64,000 nt of DNA. Source: Gillisella vitis. GTDB taxonomy: Bacteria > Pseudomonadota > Alphaproteobacteria > Rhizobiales > Rhizobiaceae. The notes under the pieces are model-generated. The model had not been told where the DNA came from and searched no databases. It saw only the letters and a program-made list of their open reading frames with translations. Position 1 is the stretch's first letter, and each line of letters opens with the position of its first letter. The translations under genes were made by a program, and so were the position numbers. The stretch is from assembly GCF_021559775.1 (NCBI RefSeq), contig NZ_CP056047.1:1302001-1366000 (forward strand), in the 5' to 3' direction. Shown here piece by piece: positions 44,937 to 53,773 of this stretch.

Positions 44937-44956
44937 GCGAACAAGGATCTCAAAAC

Positions 44957-45217
44957 ATGCAGCTTCATGGTGTGACGGACCGACTGGATGTTAAGGATTG
45001 CGATCTGTCTGGGTCGGAATTTCTGGATGCCAATCTCTCGGGTCTGCGGGTCAATGATGTGAACTTGTCTGGCGCGGAAATTCACGACGCCAATCTGTCC
45101 GGCCTGCAAATCGTCGGCTGCCGGATGACTGGCGCCACCATCGATGGGATCTCTGTTGAAGAGCTGCTGGCAGCTTATCGTTCCGTCCATTCGTCAGCCC
45201 GTAGCGAAGACGGCTGA
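44957..45217 (+). CDS. small pentapeptide-repeat protein
   Basis: An 86-residue protein with about eight tandem five-residue units of the A(D/N)LSG type (DLSGS, ANLSG, VNLSG, ANLSG), so it should form a short right-handed quadrilateral beta-helix. Function is unknown; some larger relatives mimic DNA and bind gyrase. AAGGATCTC lies upstream. It sits alone between the ABC terminator and glmU. Confidence 0.75.
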   Translation: MQLHGVTDRLDVKDCDLSGSEFLDANLSGLRVNDVNLSGAEIHDANLSGLQIVGCRMTGATIDGISVEELLAAYRSVHSSARSEDG

Positions 45218-45313
45218 TATTTCTCCATTTGTAGTTTTCATTCAAGCTGGTAAACAGCGTTCGCCGGTCGCCTTGCCGTGCATGCTGGACCCTATACTGG
45301 CTGGAGATACCTG

Positions 45314-46675
45314 ATGAGCCGCACCTGTCTTGCCGTCATTCTCGCCGCAGGCGATAGCACGCGAATGAAATCCGCGATGTCCAAGGTGCTGCATCCGGTG
45401 GCGGGCCTGCCGATGATTGCCCATGTGATGCAGGCGATTGCCGCCAGCGATATTGCCGATGTAGCACTGGTCGTCGGGCGCGATGCCGATAAGGTCACAC
45501 AAGCCGCCAGCATCAAAGGCCTGTCGGTCACGCCCTTCGAGCAGACCGAGCGGCTTGGCACCGGCCATGCCGTTCTAACGGCGCGTGAGGCACTGGCCAG
45601 AGGCTATGACGATATTCTGGTGGCCTATGGCGATGCGCCGCTGATTACGCCAGGTCCGCTGCTGGCGGCACGTGCGGCTTTGGCTGACGGCAATGACATT
45701 GCGGTGATCGGTTTTCACACTGAAAAGCCGACCGGCTATGGCCGTCTTCTGGTCGAGGACGGTGAATTGGTCGCCATCCGCGAAGAAAAGGATGCCAGCG
45801 ACGAAGAGCGCAAGGTGACGTGGTGCAATAGTGGCTTGATGGCCATCAATGGGGCGAAGGCGCTGGACCTTCTGGGGCAGATCGGCAATGCCAACGCCAA
45901 GGGTGAATATTACCTGACCGATCTCGTCGAAATCATCAGGTCTCTGGGTGGCAAGGCGGTCGCCGTCGATGCGCCGGAAGCCGAGCTGGCCGGGTGCAAC
46001 AATCGCGCCGAACTGGCGGTGATCGAAAAGCTCTGGCAGGAGCGTCGGCGTCATGAACTGATGCTGTCAGGCGTCTCGATGATTGCCCCGGAAACCGTGT
46101 TTTTGGCCTATGATACTGTGCTGGCCCAGGATGTGCTGATCGAGCCGAATGTAGTGTTCGGCCCCGGCGTGACGGTGGAAAGCGGTGCAGTGATCCATGC
46201 CTTTTCGCATCTGGAAGGTGCGCATGTGGCGTCTGGTGCCACGGTTGGCCCGTTTGCGCGGCTGCGGCCCGGGGCCAATCTGGGCGAGGGATCCAAGGTC
46301 GGCAATTTCTGCGAGGTGAAAAAGGCCGAGATTGGCGCTGGTGCAAAGATCAACCATCTCACCTATATCGGTGATGCCTTTATTGGCGCGGAAACCAACA
46401 TTGGCGCAGGCACGATTACCTGCAATTACGATGGGGTGAACAAGCATGAGACCCGGATTGGTGCCAACGCCTTTATCGGCTCCAACAGCGCCCTCGTCGC
46501 CCCGGTGACGATTGGTGATGGCGCGTTGATCGCCTCTGGCAGCGTGATTACGGATGATGTGCCTGCCGATGCGTTGGCACTTGGCCGGGCGCGTCAGGAA
46601 GTCAAACCGGAGCGGGCAAAAGCGATCCGGGAGCGGAATCTTGCAATTAAGGCCATGAAAAAATCCGGTTCGTGA
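45314..46675 (+). CDS. glmU: bifunctional UDP-GlcNAc pyrophosphorylase / GlcN-1-P acetyltransferase
   Basis: A 453-residue cytosolic enzyme doing the last two steps of UDP-N-acetylglucosamine synthesis. The N-terminal uridylyltransferase begins [22 protein letters not shown]. The C-terminal left-handed beta-helix has hexapeptide repeats ([20 protein letters not shown]) and the acetyl-CoA site near [24 protein letters not shown] 45314 has GGAG seven bases upstream. glmS follows, giving the pathway pair. Confidence 0.96.
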   Translation: MSRTCLAVILAAGDSTRMKSAMSKVLHPVAGLPMIAHVMQAIAASDIADVALVVGRDADKVTQAASIKGLSVTPFEQTERLGTGHAVLTAREALARGYDDILVAYGDAPLITPGPLLAARAALADGNDIAVIGFHTEKPTGYGRLLVEDGELVAIREEKDASDEERKVTWCNSGLMAINGAKALDLLGQIGNANAKGEYYLTDLVEIIRSLGGKAVAVDAPEAELAGCNNRAELAVIEKLWQERRRHELMLSGVSMIAPETVFLAYDTVLAQDVLIEPNVVFGPGVTVESGAVIHAFSHLEGAHVASGATVGPFARLRPGANLGEGSKVGNFCEVKKAEIGAGAKINHLTYIGDAFIGAETNIGAGTITCNYDGVNKHETRIGANAFIGSNSALVAPVTIGDGALIASGSVITDDVPADALALGRARQEVKPERAKAIRERNLAIKAMKKSGS

Positions 46676-46785
46676 TCACGGATATTTTCGTAACGTCACG
46701 ATATCCAAATTGACCATCCCTGGAATTGAGAAATCCTCTGGAATTGGTAGGACTGGCCTCGCGTAAGCGCGAGAAGGAGAATTGC

Positions 46786-48612
46786 ATGTGCGGTATTGTC
46801 GGAATTGTCGGTGACCGGCCGGTTTCGGAACGCTTGGTGGACGCCCTGAAGCGGCTGGAATACCGGGGGTATGATTCGGCAGGCGTTGCGACGCTCGACC
46901 ATGGCGTGATGGATCGCCGCCGCGCCGAGGGCAAGCTGTTCAATCTGGAAACCAAGCTTGCGCAACAGCCGCTTCCAGGCACAATCGGCATTGCCCATAC
47001 CCGCTGGGCCACGCATGGCGTGCCAAATGAAGCCAATGCCCATCCGCATTTCGTCGAAGGCGTCGCGGTCGTTCACAACGGCATTATCGAGAATTTTTCC
47101 GAGCTGCGCGACGAGCTTGTCGCTGACGGCGCTACGTTCACCAGCCAGACCGACACAGAAGTTGTCGCCCAGCTTCTTGCTCGTTCCCGCCGTCAAGGAA
47201 TGGATCATAAGGCCGCGATGCTGGCGATGCTGAACCGGATTACCGGTGCCTATGCACTGGTGGTGATGTTTGCCGATGATCCGACCCAGCTTTTCGCCGC
47301 CCGGTTCGGCCCGCCGCTGGCCATCGGCCATGGCAAAGGTGAAATGTTCCTGGGCTCCGACGCCATCGCCCTGTCGCCTTTCACCAACCAGATCACCTAT
47401 CTAGTCGATGGGGATTTCGCTGTGATTGGCCATCGCAGTGCCCAGATCATGGATTTCGCTGGCAAGCCGGTCAAGCGTATCAAGCAGGTCTCCCAGGGCA
47501 GCGCCTATCTGGTCGATAAGGGCAATCATCGCCATTTCATGGAGAAGGAAATCTATGAACAGCCGGAGGTGATCTCCCATGCGCTGGCGCATTATGTCGA
47601 TCTGGCTGCCCATACGGTGAAGAGCGATGTGATCGGCCTGGATTTTGCGCGCCTGCGCGGGCTGGCGATTTCGGCCTGCGGGACGGCCTATCTGGCGGGT
47701 CTGATCGGCAAATACTGGTTTGAGCGCTATGCCCGCCTGCCTGTCGAAATCGATGTCGCATCCGAATTCCGTTACCGGGAAATGCCGCTGTCGCCGGATC
47801 AGGCGGCGCTGTTCATTTCGCAATCGGGTGAAACTGCCGATACGCTGGCCTCGCTGCGCTATTGCAAGGAGGCAGGGCTGAAAATCGGCGCTGTCGTCAA
47901 TGTGCAGGAATCGACCATTGCCCGCGAGGCCGATGCGGTCTTTCCAATTTTGGCCGGGCCGGAGATCGGCGTTGCCTCCACCAAGGCTTTCACCTGCCAG
48001 CTCGCCGTCATGGCTTCGCTGGCGATTGCCGCCGGGAAGGCGCGTGGCCTGATCGGCAACCAAGAAGAAAAGGAGATGGTGCGGCATCTGTCCGAACTGC
48101 CGCGCATCATGAGCCGGGTGGTCAACCTGATCCAGCCGCAGATGGAAAGCCTGTCGCGGGACCTGTCGAAATTCAAGGACGTGCTCTATCTCGGTCGCGG
48201 CACCAGCTATCCGCTGGCCTTGGAAGGGGCGCTGAAGCTCAAGGAGATTTCCTATATTCATGCTGAGGGCTATGCCGCAGGCGAGCTGAAGCATGGCCCG
48301 ATTGCGCTGATCGATGAAAACATGCCGGTCATCGTCATCGCTCCGCATGACCGGTTCTTTGAAAAGACCGTCTCCAACATGCAGGAAGTGGCGGCGCGCG
48401 GCGGCAGGATCATTTTCATCACCGATGACAAGGGCGCGGCATCCTCCAAGCTTGAAACCATGGCGACCATCGTTCTGCCCGATGTGGCGGAAATCATCGC
48501 GCCCATGGTGTTTTCACTGCCAATCCAGTTACTCGCCTATCATACGGCGGTGTTCATGGGCACGGATGTCGATCAGCCGCGCAATCTGGCGAAATCCGTC
48601 ACGGTTGAGTGA
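46786..48612 (+). CDS. glmS: glutamine-fructose-6-phosphate transaminase (isomerizing)
   Basis: A 608-residue enzyme making glucosamine-6-phosphate. The N-terminal class II amidotransferase uses Cys2 (MCGIVGIVG), with HTRWATHG. Two SIS domains follow (SACGTAYLAG, SQSGETADTL). The C-terminal end is KSVTVE, the family's usual terminus. GAAGGAGAATTGC precedes the ATG. No glmS ribozyme is expected or seen. Confidence 0.97.
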   Translation: MCGIVGIVGDRPVSERLVDALKRLEYRGYDSAGVATLDHGVMDRRRAEGKLFNLETKLAQQPLPGTIGIAHTRWATHGVPNEANAHPHFVEGVAVVHNGIIENFSELRDELVADGATFTSQTDTEVVAQLLARSRRQGMDHKAAMLAMLNRITGAYALVVMFADDPTQLFAARFGPPLAIGHGKGEMFLGSDAIALSPFTNQITYLVDGDFAVIGHRSAQIMDFAGKPVKRIKQVSQGSAYLVDKGNHRHFMEKEIYEQPEVISHALAHYVDLAAHTVKSDVIGLDFARLRGLAISACGTAYLAGLIGKYWFERYARLPVEIDVASEFRYREMPLSPDQAALFISQSGETADTLASLRYCKEAGLKIGAVVNVQESTIAREADAVFPILAGPEIGVASTKAFTCQLAVMASLAIAAGKARGLIGNQEEKEMVRHLSELPRIMSRVVNLIQPQMESLSRDLSKFKDVLYLGRGTSYPLALEGALKLKEISYIHAEGYAAGELKHGPIALIDENMPVIVIAPHDRFFEKTVSNMQEVAARGGRIIFITDDKGAASSKLETMATIVLPDVAEIIAPMVFSLPIQLLAYHTAVFMGTDVDQPRNLAKSVTVE

Positions 48613-48629
48613 TCGATTTATGCACTGCA

Positions 48630-48653
48630 CACCTTGCCTTGGCGGGCAAGGTG
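48630..48653. terminator. hairpin after glmS, no T-run
   Basis: CACCTTGCC and GGCAAGGTG form nine perfect pairs around a six-base loop, 17 bp after the glmS stop. It may end the glmU-glmS transcript or protect its 3' end; without a T-tract this is moderate evidence. Confidence 0.4.
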
Positions 48654-48728
48654 CCGCACAGTTTGACCAGACTGCTTCGGTGTGCGTTTATGCGGCGAAG
48701 CAGGCCATTTCATTAAAAATCGGGTCAT

Positions 48729-49436
48729 ATGTCGGATAAACCAGAACGAATTTCTTTTGCCAGCCGGCTAAGGACCAATTTCCTGACCGGCATGATCATC
48801 TGTGCGCCCTTGGCGATCACCGTCTGGCTGACCTTTACCTTCATCGATTGGGCGGATAGCTGGGTCACGCCCTATATTCCGCAGCGCTACAATCCGGAAT
48901 ATTACTTCAATATCGCCATTCCCGGCACCGGCCTGGTGATTGCGGTGGTCGGCATCACCATGATCGGCTTTCTGGGGCGCAATCTCGTCGGGCGATCTGT
49001 CGTCAATTTCGGGGAGTCGATCCTCAACCGGATGCCGCTGGTCCGCACCCTCTATAAAAGCCTGAAGCAGATTTTTGAAACGGTGCTGAAGGAACAGTCC
49101 AGTTCCTTCAAGAAGGTCGGGCTGATCGAGTTCCCGGCTCCCGGCACCTGGGCCATGGTGTTTATCGCCACCGAAGTGACCGGCGAAATCGCTGCCCGGC
49201 TGAACGAGGAGGGCGAGGAGATGATTGCTGTCTTCATGCCGCCGACCCCGGTGCCTACGGCTGGCTTCCTGATGTTCGTTCCCCGCAGCCGCCTGAAATT
49301 GCTGGATATGACGCCGGAAGAAGGCGCCAAGCTGCTGATTTCCGGGGGATTGGTCATGCCCGCATGGAAACCGGCTTCCGGCACGATTGCCATGCCGCCC
49401 GTCGTGGATGTCGCAACGGGAAAAACGGGGCTCTAG
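48729..49436 (+). CDS. DUF502 family membrane protein
   Basis: A 235-residue protein of DUF502. Two membrane helices near the N-terminus (about 15-35 and 58-80) are followed by a soluble domain with NRMPLVRTLYKSLKQIFET and VFMPPTPVPTAGFLMFVP, both highly conserved in the family. The function is unknown. It stands between glmS and the phytase-like gene. Confidence 0.88.
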   Translation: MSDKPERISFASRLRTNFLTGMIICAPLAITVWLTFTFIDWADSWVTPYIPQRYNPEYYFNIAIPGTGLVIAVVGITMIGFLGRNLVGRSVVNFGESILNRMPLVRTLYKSLKQIFETVLKEQSSSFKKVGLIEFPAPGTWAMVFIATEVTGEIAARLNEEGEEMIAVFMPPTPVPTAGFLMFVPRSRLKLLDMTPEEGAKLLISGGLVMPAWKPASGTIAMPPVVDVATGKTGL

Positions 49437-49469
49437 GCTTTCGTCAGAATGCCCGTTTGCTGTATGATC

Positions 49470-49487
49470 TTGTCACGATCCTGTCAC
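49470..49487 (+). promoter_or_regulatory. candidate Pho box (PhoB site) before the phytase-like gene
   Basis: TTGTCAC and CTGTCAC are direct repeats separated by four bases (GATC). The PhoB consensus is two CTGTCAT-like 7-mers with a 4-base AT-rich spacer, so the match is 6/7 and 6/7, though the spacer is not AT-rich. It lies 107 bp before the start of a secreted phytase-like protein, a likely phosphate-starvation gene. Confidence 0.5.
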
Positions 49488-49507
49488 GGGAAGCTTCTAA
49501 TGGCCCT

Positions 49508-49552
49508 GATGGGGGAGCAGTGATACGGCAGACAGATATGCCGTATCCCATC
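49508..49552. repeat. nested inverted repeat upstream of the phytase-like gene
   Basis: GATACGGCA (49522-49530) pairs perfectly with TGCCGTATC (49539-49547), and an outer GATGG/CCATC continues the stem after an eight-base bulge. No T-run follows. It may end the DUF502 transcript, or act in the leader or operator of the phytase-like gene. Confidence 0.35.
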
Positions 49553-49593
49553 AAGGCTGAGCGCTGCCCCGGTTGATGCAAAGGATCGGGATC

Positions 49594-51069
49594 ATGGTAT
49601 TTTCACGCAAGGCATTGCTTCTGGCTGCAACTGTTCTGGTCTCTTCGGCTGGTTTCGTTCTGGCGGAAGGAACGGTCAGCGCCAATGGAGTGACGATCGC
49701 CAACAAGGGCCTTGTCGCAATCGGCCGCATTCCGGCCAACGAGCGCGACAAGTTCAAGGAAACTTTCGGCTCCGGCTCCGGCATGGCAGTCGATCTGACC
49801 CAATGGAAAAAGCAGGGCGAGACCTATTCCGGTTCGCTTTGGCTCCTGCCGGATCGTGGCTACAATGTCGAAGGCACGACGGATTACAACACCCGTATCA
49901 ACAAGATTGATTTTACCCTGGCGCCAGCACCGGCAGGAACCACTCTGCCAGCCGATAAGCAGCAGAAGGGCTTTGACGCAAAGCTTGCCGATACGATCCT
50001 GTTGACGGATGGCGAGGGCAAGAGCCTGACAGGCCTGGACCCGGAATCGGGTGTTCGCGCTGCGACCAAGACATTGCCAGCCTTGCCGCAAGCAACCACC
50101 GGCAAGATCTCGCTCGATCCGGAAGCCGTGGTCCTGTTGAAGGACGGCTCGATGATGATCAGCGACGAATATGGCCCCTATATCTATCATTTCTCGGCAA
50201 TGGGAAAATTGATTTCCGCCACCCAGCCGCCGAAAGCCCTTCTGCCGATGCGCAAGGGTGAGCTGAACTTCTCGTCTAACAATGTCGGTGAAGGCGGCAA
50301 AAAGCCGGACCCGAAGGACCCTGATACCGGCCGCCAGAACAACCAGGGCCTCGAAGGCATGTCGCTGACGCCCGATGGCAAGTTCCTGATCGCGCTTTTG
50401 CAAACTGCGACCCGTCAGGATGGAGGCGATAGCAGCTCCACCCGGATGAATACCCGCGCCCTGGTTTATGATGCAGCCGATATGGATCATCTGAAGCTGG
50501 TGCATGAATATGTCGTGCCGTTGCCGACCTTCGACAACAAGGGCAAGGTCGCCGTGGCCGCCCAGAGCGAAATCCTGGCCTTGTCGGACAAGACCTTCCT
50601 GATGCTGGCCCGTGACAGCAATAGCGGGCAGGGCATGAAGAACGACACATCGGTCTACCGCAAGATTGATCTGGTCGATCTGTCAGCGGCCACTGACATT
50701 GCCAATAGCGAATTCGATGATGCTAAGCCTGTTGCCCCGAAGGGCGTGGTGGATGCCTCCGTCAAGGTGGCAGCGGTCACACCCTTTATCGACATCAACG
50801 ACAACAAGGACCTCGCCCGCTTCGGCCTGCACAATGGCGCACCGAACGATGCCAACAATCTCTCCGAAAAATGGGAGGCGATGTCGGTCGCATCGGCCCT
50901 CGATCCAGCCGCTCCGGACGACTATTTCCTGTTTGTCGCCAATGACAACGACTTCCTGACCCAGGATGGCTATCAGGTCGGCGCGGCTTACAAGGCCGAA
51001 GGTGGTGCCGATGTTGATACCATGTTCCAGGTGTTCCGCGTGACACTGCCGGGCATGACTGCTAAGTAA
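49594..51069 (+). CDS. esterase-like activity of phytase family, secreted protein
   Basis: A 491-residue exported protein of the phytase-like/esterase-like beta-propeller family. The signal peptide is KALLLAATVLVSSAGFVLA, cleaved near residue 23. Family segments include DRGYNVEGTTDYNTRINK, EAVVLLKDGSMMISDEYGPY and NNQGLEGMSLTPDGK. It may release phosphate from organic esters in the periplasm or outside the cell. ATG 49594 gives a normal signal peptide. A Pho-box-like site lies upstream and a bidirectional terminator downstream. Confidence 0.88.
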   Translation: MVFSRKALLLAATVLVSSAGFVLAEGTVSANGVTIANKGLVAIGRIPANERDKFKETFGSGSGMAVDLTQWKKQGETYSGSLWLLPDRGYNVEGTTDYNTRINKIDFTLAPAPAGTTLPADKQQKGFDAKLADTILLTDGEGKSLTGLDPESGVRAATKTLPALPQATTGKISLDPEAVVLLKDGSMMISDEYGPYIYHFSAMGKLISATQPPKALLPMRKGELNFSSNNVGEGGKKPDPKDPDTGRQNNQGLEGMSLTPDGKFLIALLQTATRQDGGDSSSTRMNTRALVYDAADMDHLKLVHEYVVPLPTFDNKGKVAVAAQSEILALSDKTFLMLARDSNSGQGMKNDTSVYRKIDLVDLSAATDIANSEFDDAKPVAPKGVVDASVKVAAVTPFIDINDNKDLARFGLHNGAPNDANNLSEKWEAMSVASALDPAAPDDYFLFVANDNDFLTQDGYQVGAAYKAEGGADVDTMFQVFRVTLPGMTAK

Positions 51070-51094
51070 TTATCAATCAAGATTACTCGCTAAT

Positions 51095-51128
51095 AAACGC
51101 CGTGCATCCGAAGGAATGCACGGCGTTT
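51095..51128. terminator. bidirectional terminator
   Basis: AAACGCCGTGCAT and its exact complement form a 13-pair stem with an eight-base loop, A-rich on one flank and TTT on the other, midway between the convergent phytase-like and phosphodiesterase genes. It can serve both strands. Confidence 0.85.
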
Positions 51129-51138
51129 CCGTTTATGA

Positions 51139-52020
51139 CTACGCCTGTCTGGCGTGCAGCCAAGCCTTGAATGCATCGACCTCGTCGGTCTGGATGGCGC
51201 CGACGCCTGCCTCTACCAGCGCGGTCCAGACACCATCCGGATCGGAAAGGGCGCGGGTGTCGTTGAAATCGAGGCAATGCGAGACGTCGAGCGTGTTGAT
51301 CCAGACGCGGATGTTCTGGCGCTCCAGTTCGGCGCGAGCATGGGCGATATCGGCGAGATCCGTGAATTTCACTTCGATCATTGGTGCCTTGAGGCTCTCG
51401 ATGCGGCGCAGGTCTTCGGCAAACCGGCTCTGACGGACGGGGAACATCGGCATATGCGGGATTTTTCCAAACCAGTCGGCATCGACAATGGCGAAATGGT
51501 CTGCGTCTGGATCGATGTCGGTCTTGACCAGAACCTGATCGGCAATGTTCATCCGCAGCACTGTTTCCATCACCTGCGGTAGATCACGGGTGAACTTCGT
51601 GTCGATATTGACGGTAATCCGACCGCGAGCCTCTTCAAGAATTTCCTCCAGTGTCGGAACGCATTCCTCCGTTATATCAGCCTCCGGGCCGCCCGCGCCG
51701 CTGCGCAACTTTGCCCGATGGATGACATCGAATGGCAATTCGCTGACCGTGCCGCTGCCGGTCGTTGTCCGATCCAGGGTTGCGTCGTGAATAACTACGA
51801 GATGGCCATCGGCACTGGCCTGGGTATCGATTTCCACCATATCCACACCTTGGGCAATTGCTGCCCGGATCGAGGCCAGCGAGTTTTCCGCCGTGCTTTT
51901 CCACAGGCCGCGATGGGCGATGGTGAGAATGGTGGGATTGGTGCGCGATGCCATTTCGGCAATTGAGCAGGGACGGGCGGCCAAGGATTGGTGTGCGAGC
52001 GTGGACGTCTGGACAGGCAT
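51139..52020 (-). CDS. glycerophosphodiester phosphodiesterase
   Basis: A 293-residue GDPD-fold enzyme hydrolysing glycerophosphodiesters to glycerol-3-phosphate and an alcohol. Catalytic residues are visible in LTIAHRGLWKSTAENSLAS (His-Arg and Glu-Asn), VDMVEIDTQASADGHLVVIHDATLDRTTTG (Glu-x-Asp and His) and VNIDTKF. No signal peptide is evident, so it acts in the cytosol. It is the last gene of an operon with ABC importer genes, which suggests that the imported solute is its substrate. The start may be ATG 52020 or ATG 51954. Confidence 0.92.
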   Translation of the reverse strand: MPVQTSTLAHQSLAARPCSIAEMASRTNPTILTIAHRGLWKSTAENSLASIRAAIAQGVDMVEIDTQASADGHLVVIHDATLDRTTTGSGTVSELPFDVIHRAKLRSGAGGPEADITEECVPTLEEILEEARGRITVNIDTKFTRDLPQVMETVLRMNIADQVLVKTDIDPDADHFAIVDADWFGKIPHMPMFPVRQSRFAEDLRRIESLKAPMIEVKFTDLADIAHARAELERQNIRVWINTLDVSHCLDFNDTRALSDPDGVWTALVEAGVGAIQTDEVDAFKAWLHARQA

Positions 52021-52055
52021 GGTTTGGACTTTCGGCTGTTACGGTTTGTGAGAAA

Positions 52056-52919
52056 TCAGATCTTGCCCATGCCTGCCGCCATCAGGTCGTCGCGCAGGAT
52101 GCGACCGGCGATGATGAAGACGATGAGGGCTGGCAAAAGCAGGATGAAGGAAACGATGGCGGCCAGCGGTAGCTGCATCGAATAGGGGTCGAGATACATG
52201 TAAAGCTTGATCGGCAGGGTCTGGACCACAGGCGCGCCGACGATGAAGGATTTGTCGAATTCCTCGAAACTGCCAATGAACGATATCAACCCGCCCGCCA
52301 GCAGCCCGGGCACGGCCAGCGGCAGGATGATATGTGCGACAATGCCAACTGTTCCGGCACCCAGCGAGCGGGCCGCATGGATCAATTCGTCGGGAATGGT
52401 CTCAAGCGTTGCGGTCATCAGCCGGATCATCAGTGGCAGGGTGCCGACGATCTGGACGATGATGACGCCAGCCACCGAATAGGCAAGGCCCAGCGCCAGA
52501 AACACCTGGCCAATGCCGACCGCGACCACCAGACCGGGAATGATGACTGGCGCGAGAATGAAGATTTCCACCAGCCGTTTCAGCCGGAAAGGAAAACGGG
52601 CCATGGCCCAGGCAGTCGGCAAGGCGATAAGTGCCGTTGCGAATGTGACCGTGAAGGCGATGGCGAGGCTGGTGATCATGGCCTGGATCAGGCCCTGATC
52701 GCTGAGCACGCTGGCCCAGCGGCTGATCGTATAGACTTGCGGCAGCACATGCGGCGGCTGCCAGCCATCGGCAATGCTCCAGACGAACATCAGGGCAAGC
52801 GGCAGGGCGATGGCAAGGGCCAGCGTACCAAACAGGCCGATGGAAACCAGCAGGCGGTCTTCGGGCCGGAACATGCGGCGTCTTGCTGCAACAGGGGTAT
52901 GGAGCTCAAGAACAGCCAT
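52056..52919 (-). CDS. ABC transporter permease 2 (phosphodiester-locus)
   Basis: A 287-residue binding-protein-dependent permease with six helices. The EAA loop is ELIHAARSLGAGTVGIVAHIILPLAVPGLLAGG. It is of the PotC/AfuB-like type used by spermidine, iron and phosphonate importers. Its ATG overlaps the previous gene's stop in TGATG. An in-frame extension to 53819 exists but only by reading the upstream permease in the wrong frame. Confidence 0.9.
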   Translation of the reverse strand: MAVLELHTPVAARRRMFRPEDRLLVSIGLFGTLALAIALPLALMFVWSIADGWQPPHVLPQVYTISRWASVLSDQGLIQAMITSLAIAFTVTFATALIALPTAWAMARFPFRLKRLVEIFILAPVIIPGLVVAVGIGQVFLALGLAYSVAGVIIVQIVGTLPLMIRLMTATLETIPDELIHAARSLGAGTVGIVAHIILPLAVPGLLAGGLISFIGSFEEFDKSFIVGAPVVQTLPIKLYMYLDPYSMQLPLAAIVSFILLLPALIVFIIAGRILRDDLMAAGMGKI

Positions 52920-53773
52920 CACGCATTCCCTCGCGCATTGCCAGCACCGATCCGGCTGGTCAGGGCATAATAGGTCAGGAGAACGATGACAGCGAACAGG
53001 CTGAGCACCATGCCCATCGCATAGACCTGCTCGAACCGTCCCTGTTTGAATTCCTGAACCATCAGGACAGAAAGTGGCCGCGCCGTCGGTGGGCCGACGA
53101 TATCGGGAATGGCATAGGAGCCCATCGAGCCGATGAAGGTCAGGAGAATGGCGGCGGTAATGCCCGGCATGGCAAGCGGCACGTCTACAGCCAAGAATGT
53201 CCGAAGCCGGGATGCGCCAAGCGTGCGGGCGGCAAAGCGGATATCCTCGGGAATGGCGGCAAAGGCGCTGGTAATGATCAGCGTCATGAACGGGATCTGC
53301 TTCCAGGAATTGGCGATGATGACGCCAGCACCCAGGTCGTCGCGGACCAGTTTTGGCAGGGTAAAGCCGAGTGGGCCCAGCAGGCGGTCGAAAAAGCCGC
53401 CACGCTCGAAGACGACGATAATCATCAGCCCGACGATAATGCTCGGAACGGCCATCGGTAGCTTGTAAAGGCCGCTGAACAGCTTGCGCCCGATAAAACT
53501 TTTGCGCAGCAGAAGCGCCAGCGGCACGGAGAGCGCCAGCGACACCAGAACCGGCATGACGCCGTAATAGATTGAGATGGACAGGCCGCGCTGCATGGAG
53601 GGCCGGGTGAAGATCCGCTGATACCAGCTCAGTGTAAAACTGCCATCTTCCAGCCGGAAGCTGCCGACCAGCGCCGACAGCAGCGGCAGGCCGAAGAAGA
53701 ACAGCAGATAGCCGACCCCCGGCAGGAGCAATATCAGGAGTTGGATCGAGCGGCGGCGAAGCAGTGATGGCAT
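52919..53773 (-). CDS. ABC transporter permease 1 (phosphodiester-locus)
   Basis: A 284-residue permease with six helices, of the PotB-like type. The EAA loop is DIRFAARTLGASRLRTFLAVDVPLAMPGITAA. The gene overlaps the ATPase gene by one base (TAATG) and the second permease likewise, so all three are translationally coupled. Confidence 0.9.
   Translation of the reverse strand: MPSLLRRRSIQLLILLLPGVGYLLFFFGLPLLSALVGSFRLEDGSFTLSWYQRIFTRPSMQRGLSISIYYGVMPVLVSLALSVPLALLLRKSFIGRKLFSGLYKLPMAVPSIIVGLMIIVVFERGGFFDRLLGPLGFTLPKLVRDDLGAGVIIANSWKQIPFMTLIITSAFAAIPEDIRFAARTLGASRLRTFLAVDVPLAMPGITAAILLTFIGSMGSYAIPDIVGPPTARPLSVLMVQEFKQGRFEQVYAMGMVLSLFAVIVLLTYYALTSRIGAGNARGNA

Noticed and set aside
46676..46785. 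glmS ribozyme/riboswitch before glmS
   Set aside because: The 110-bp leader shows no ribozyme-like core, and the glmS ribozyme is a feature of Gram-positive bacteria.
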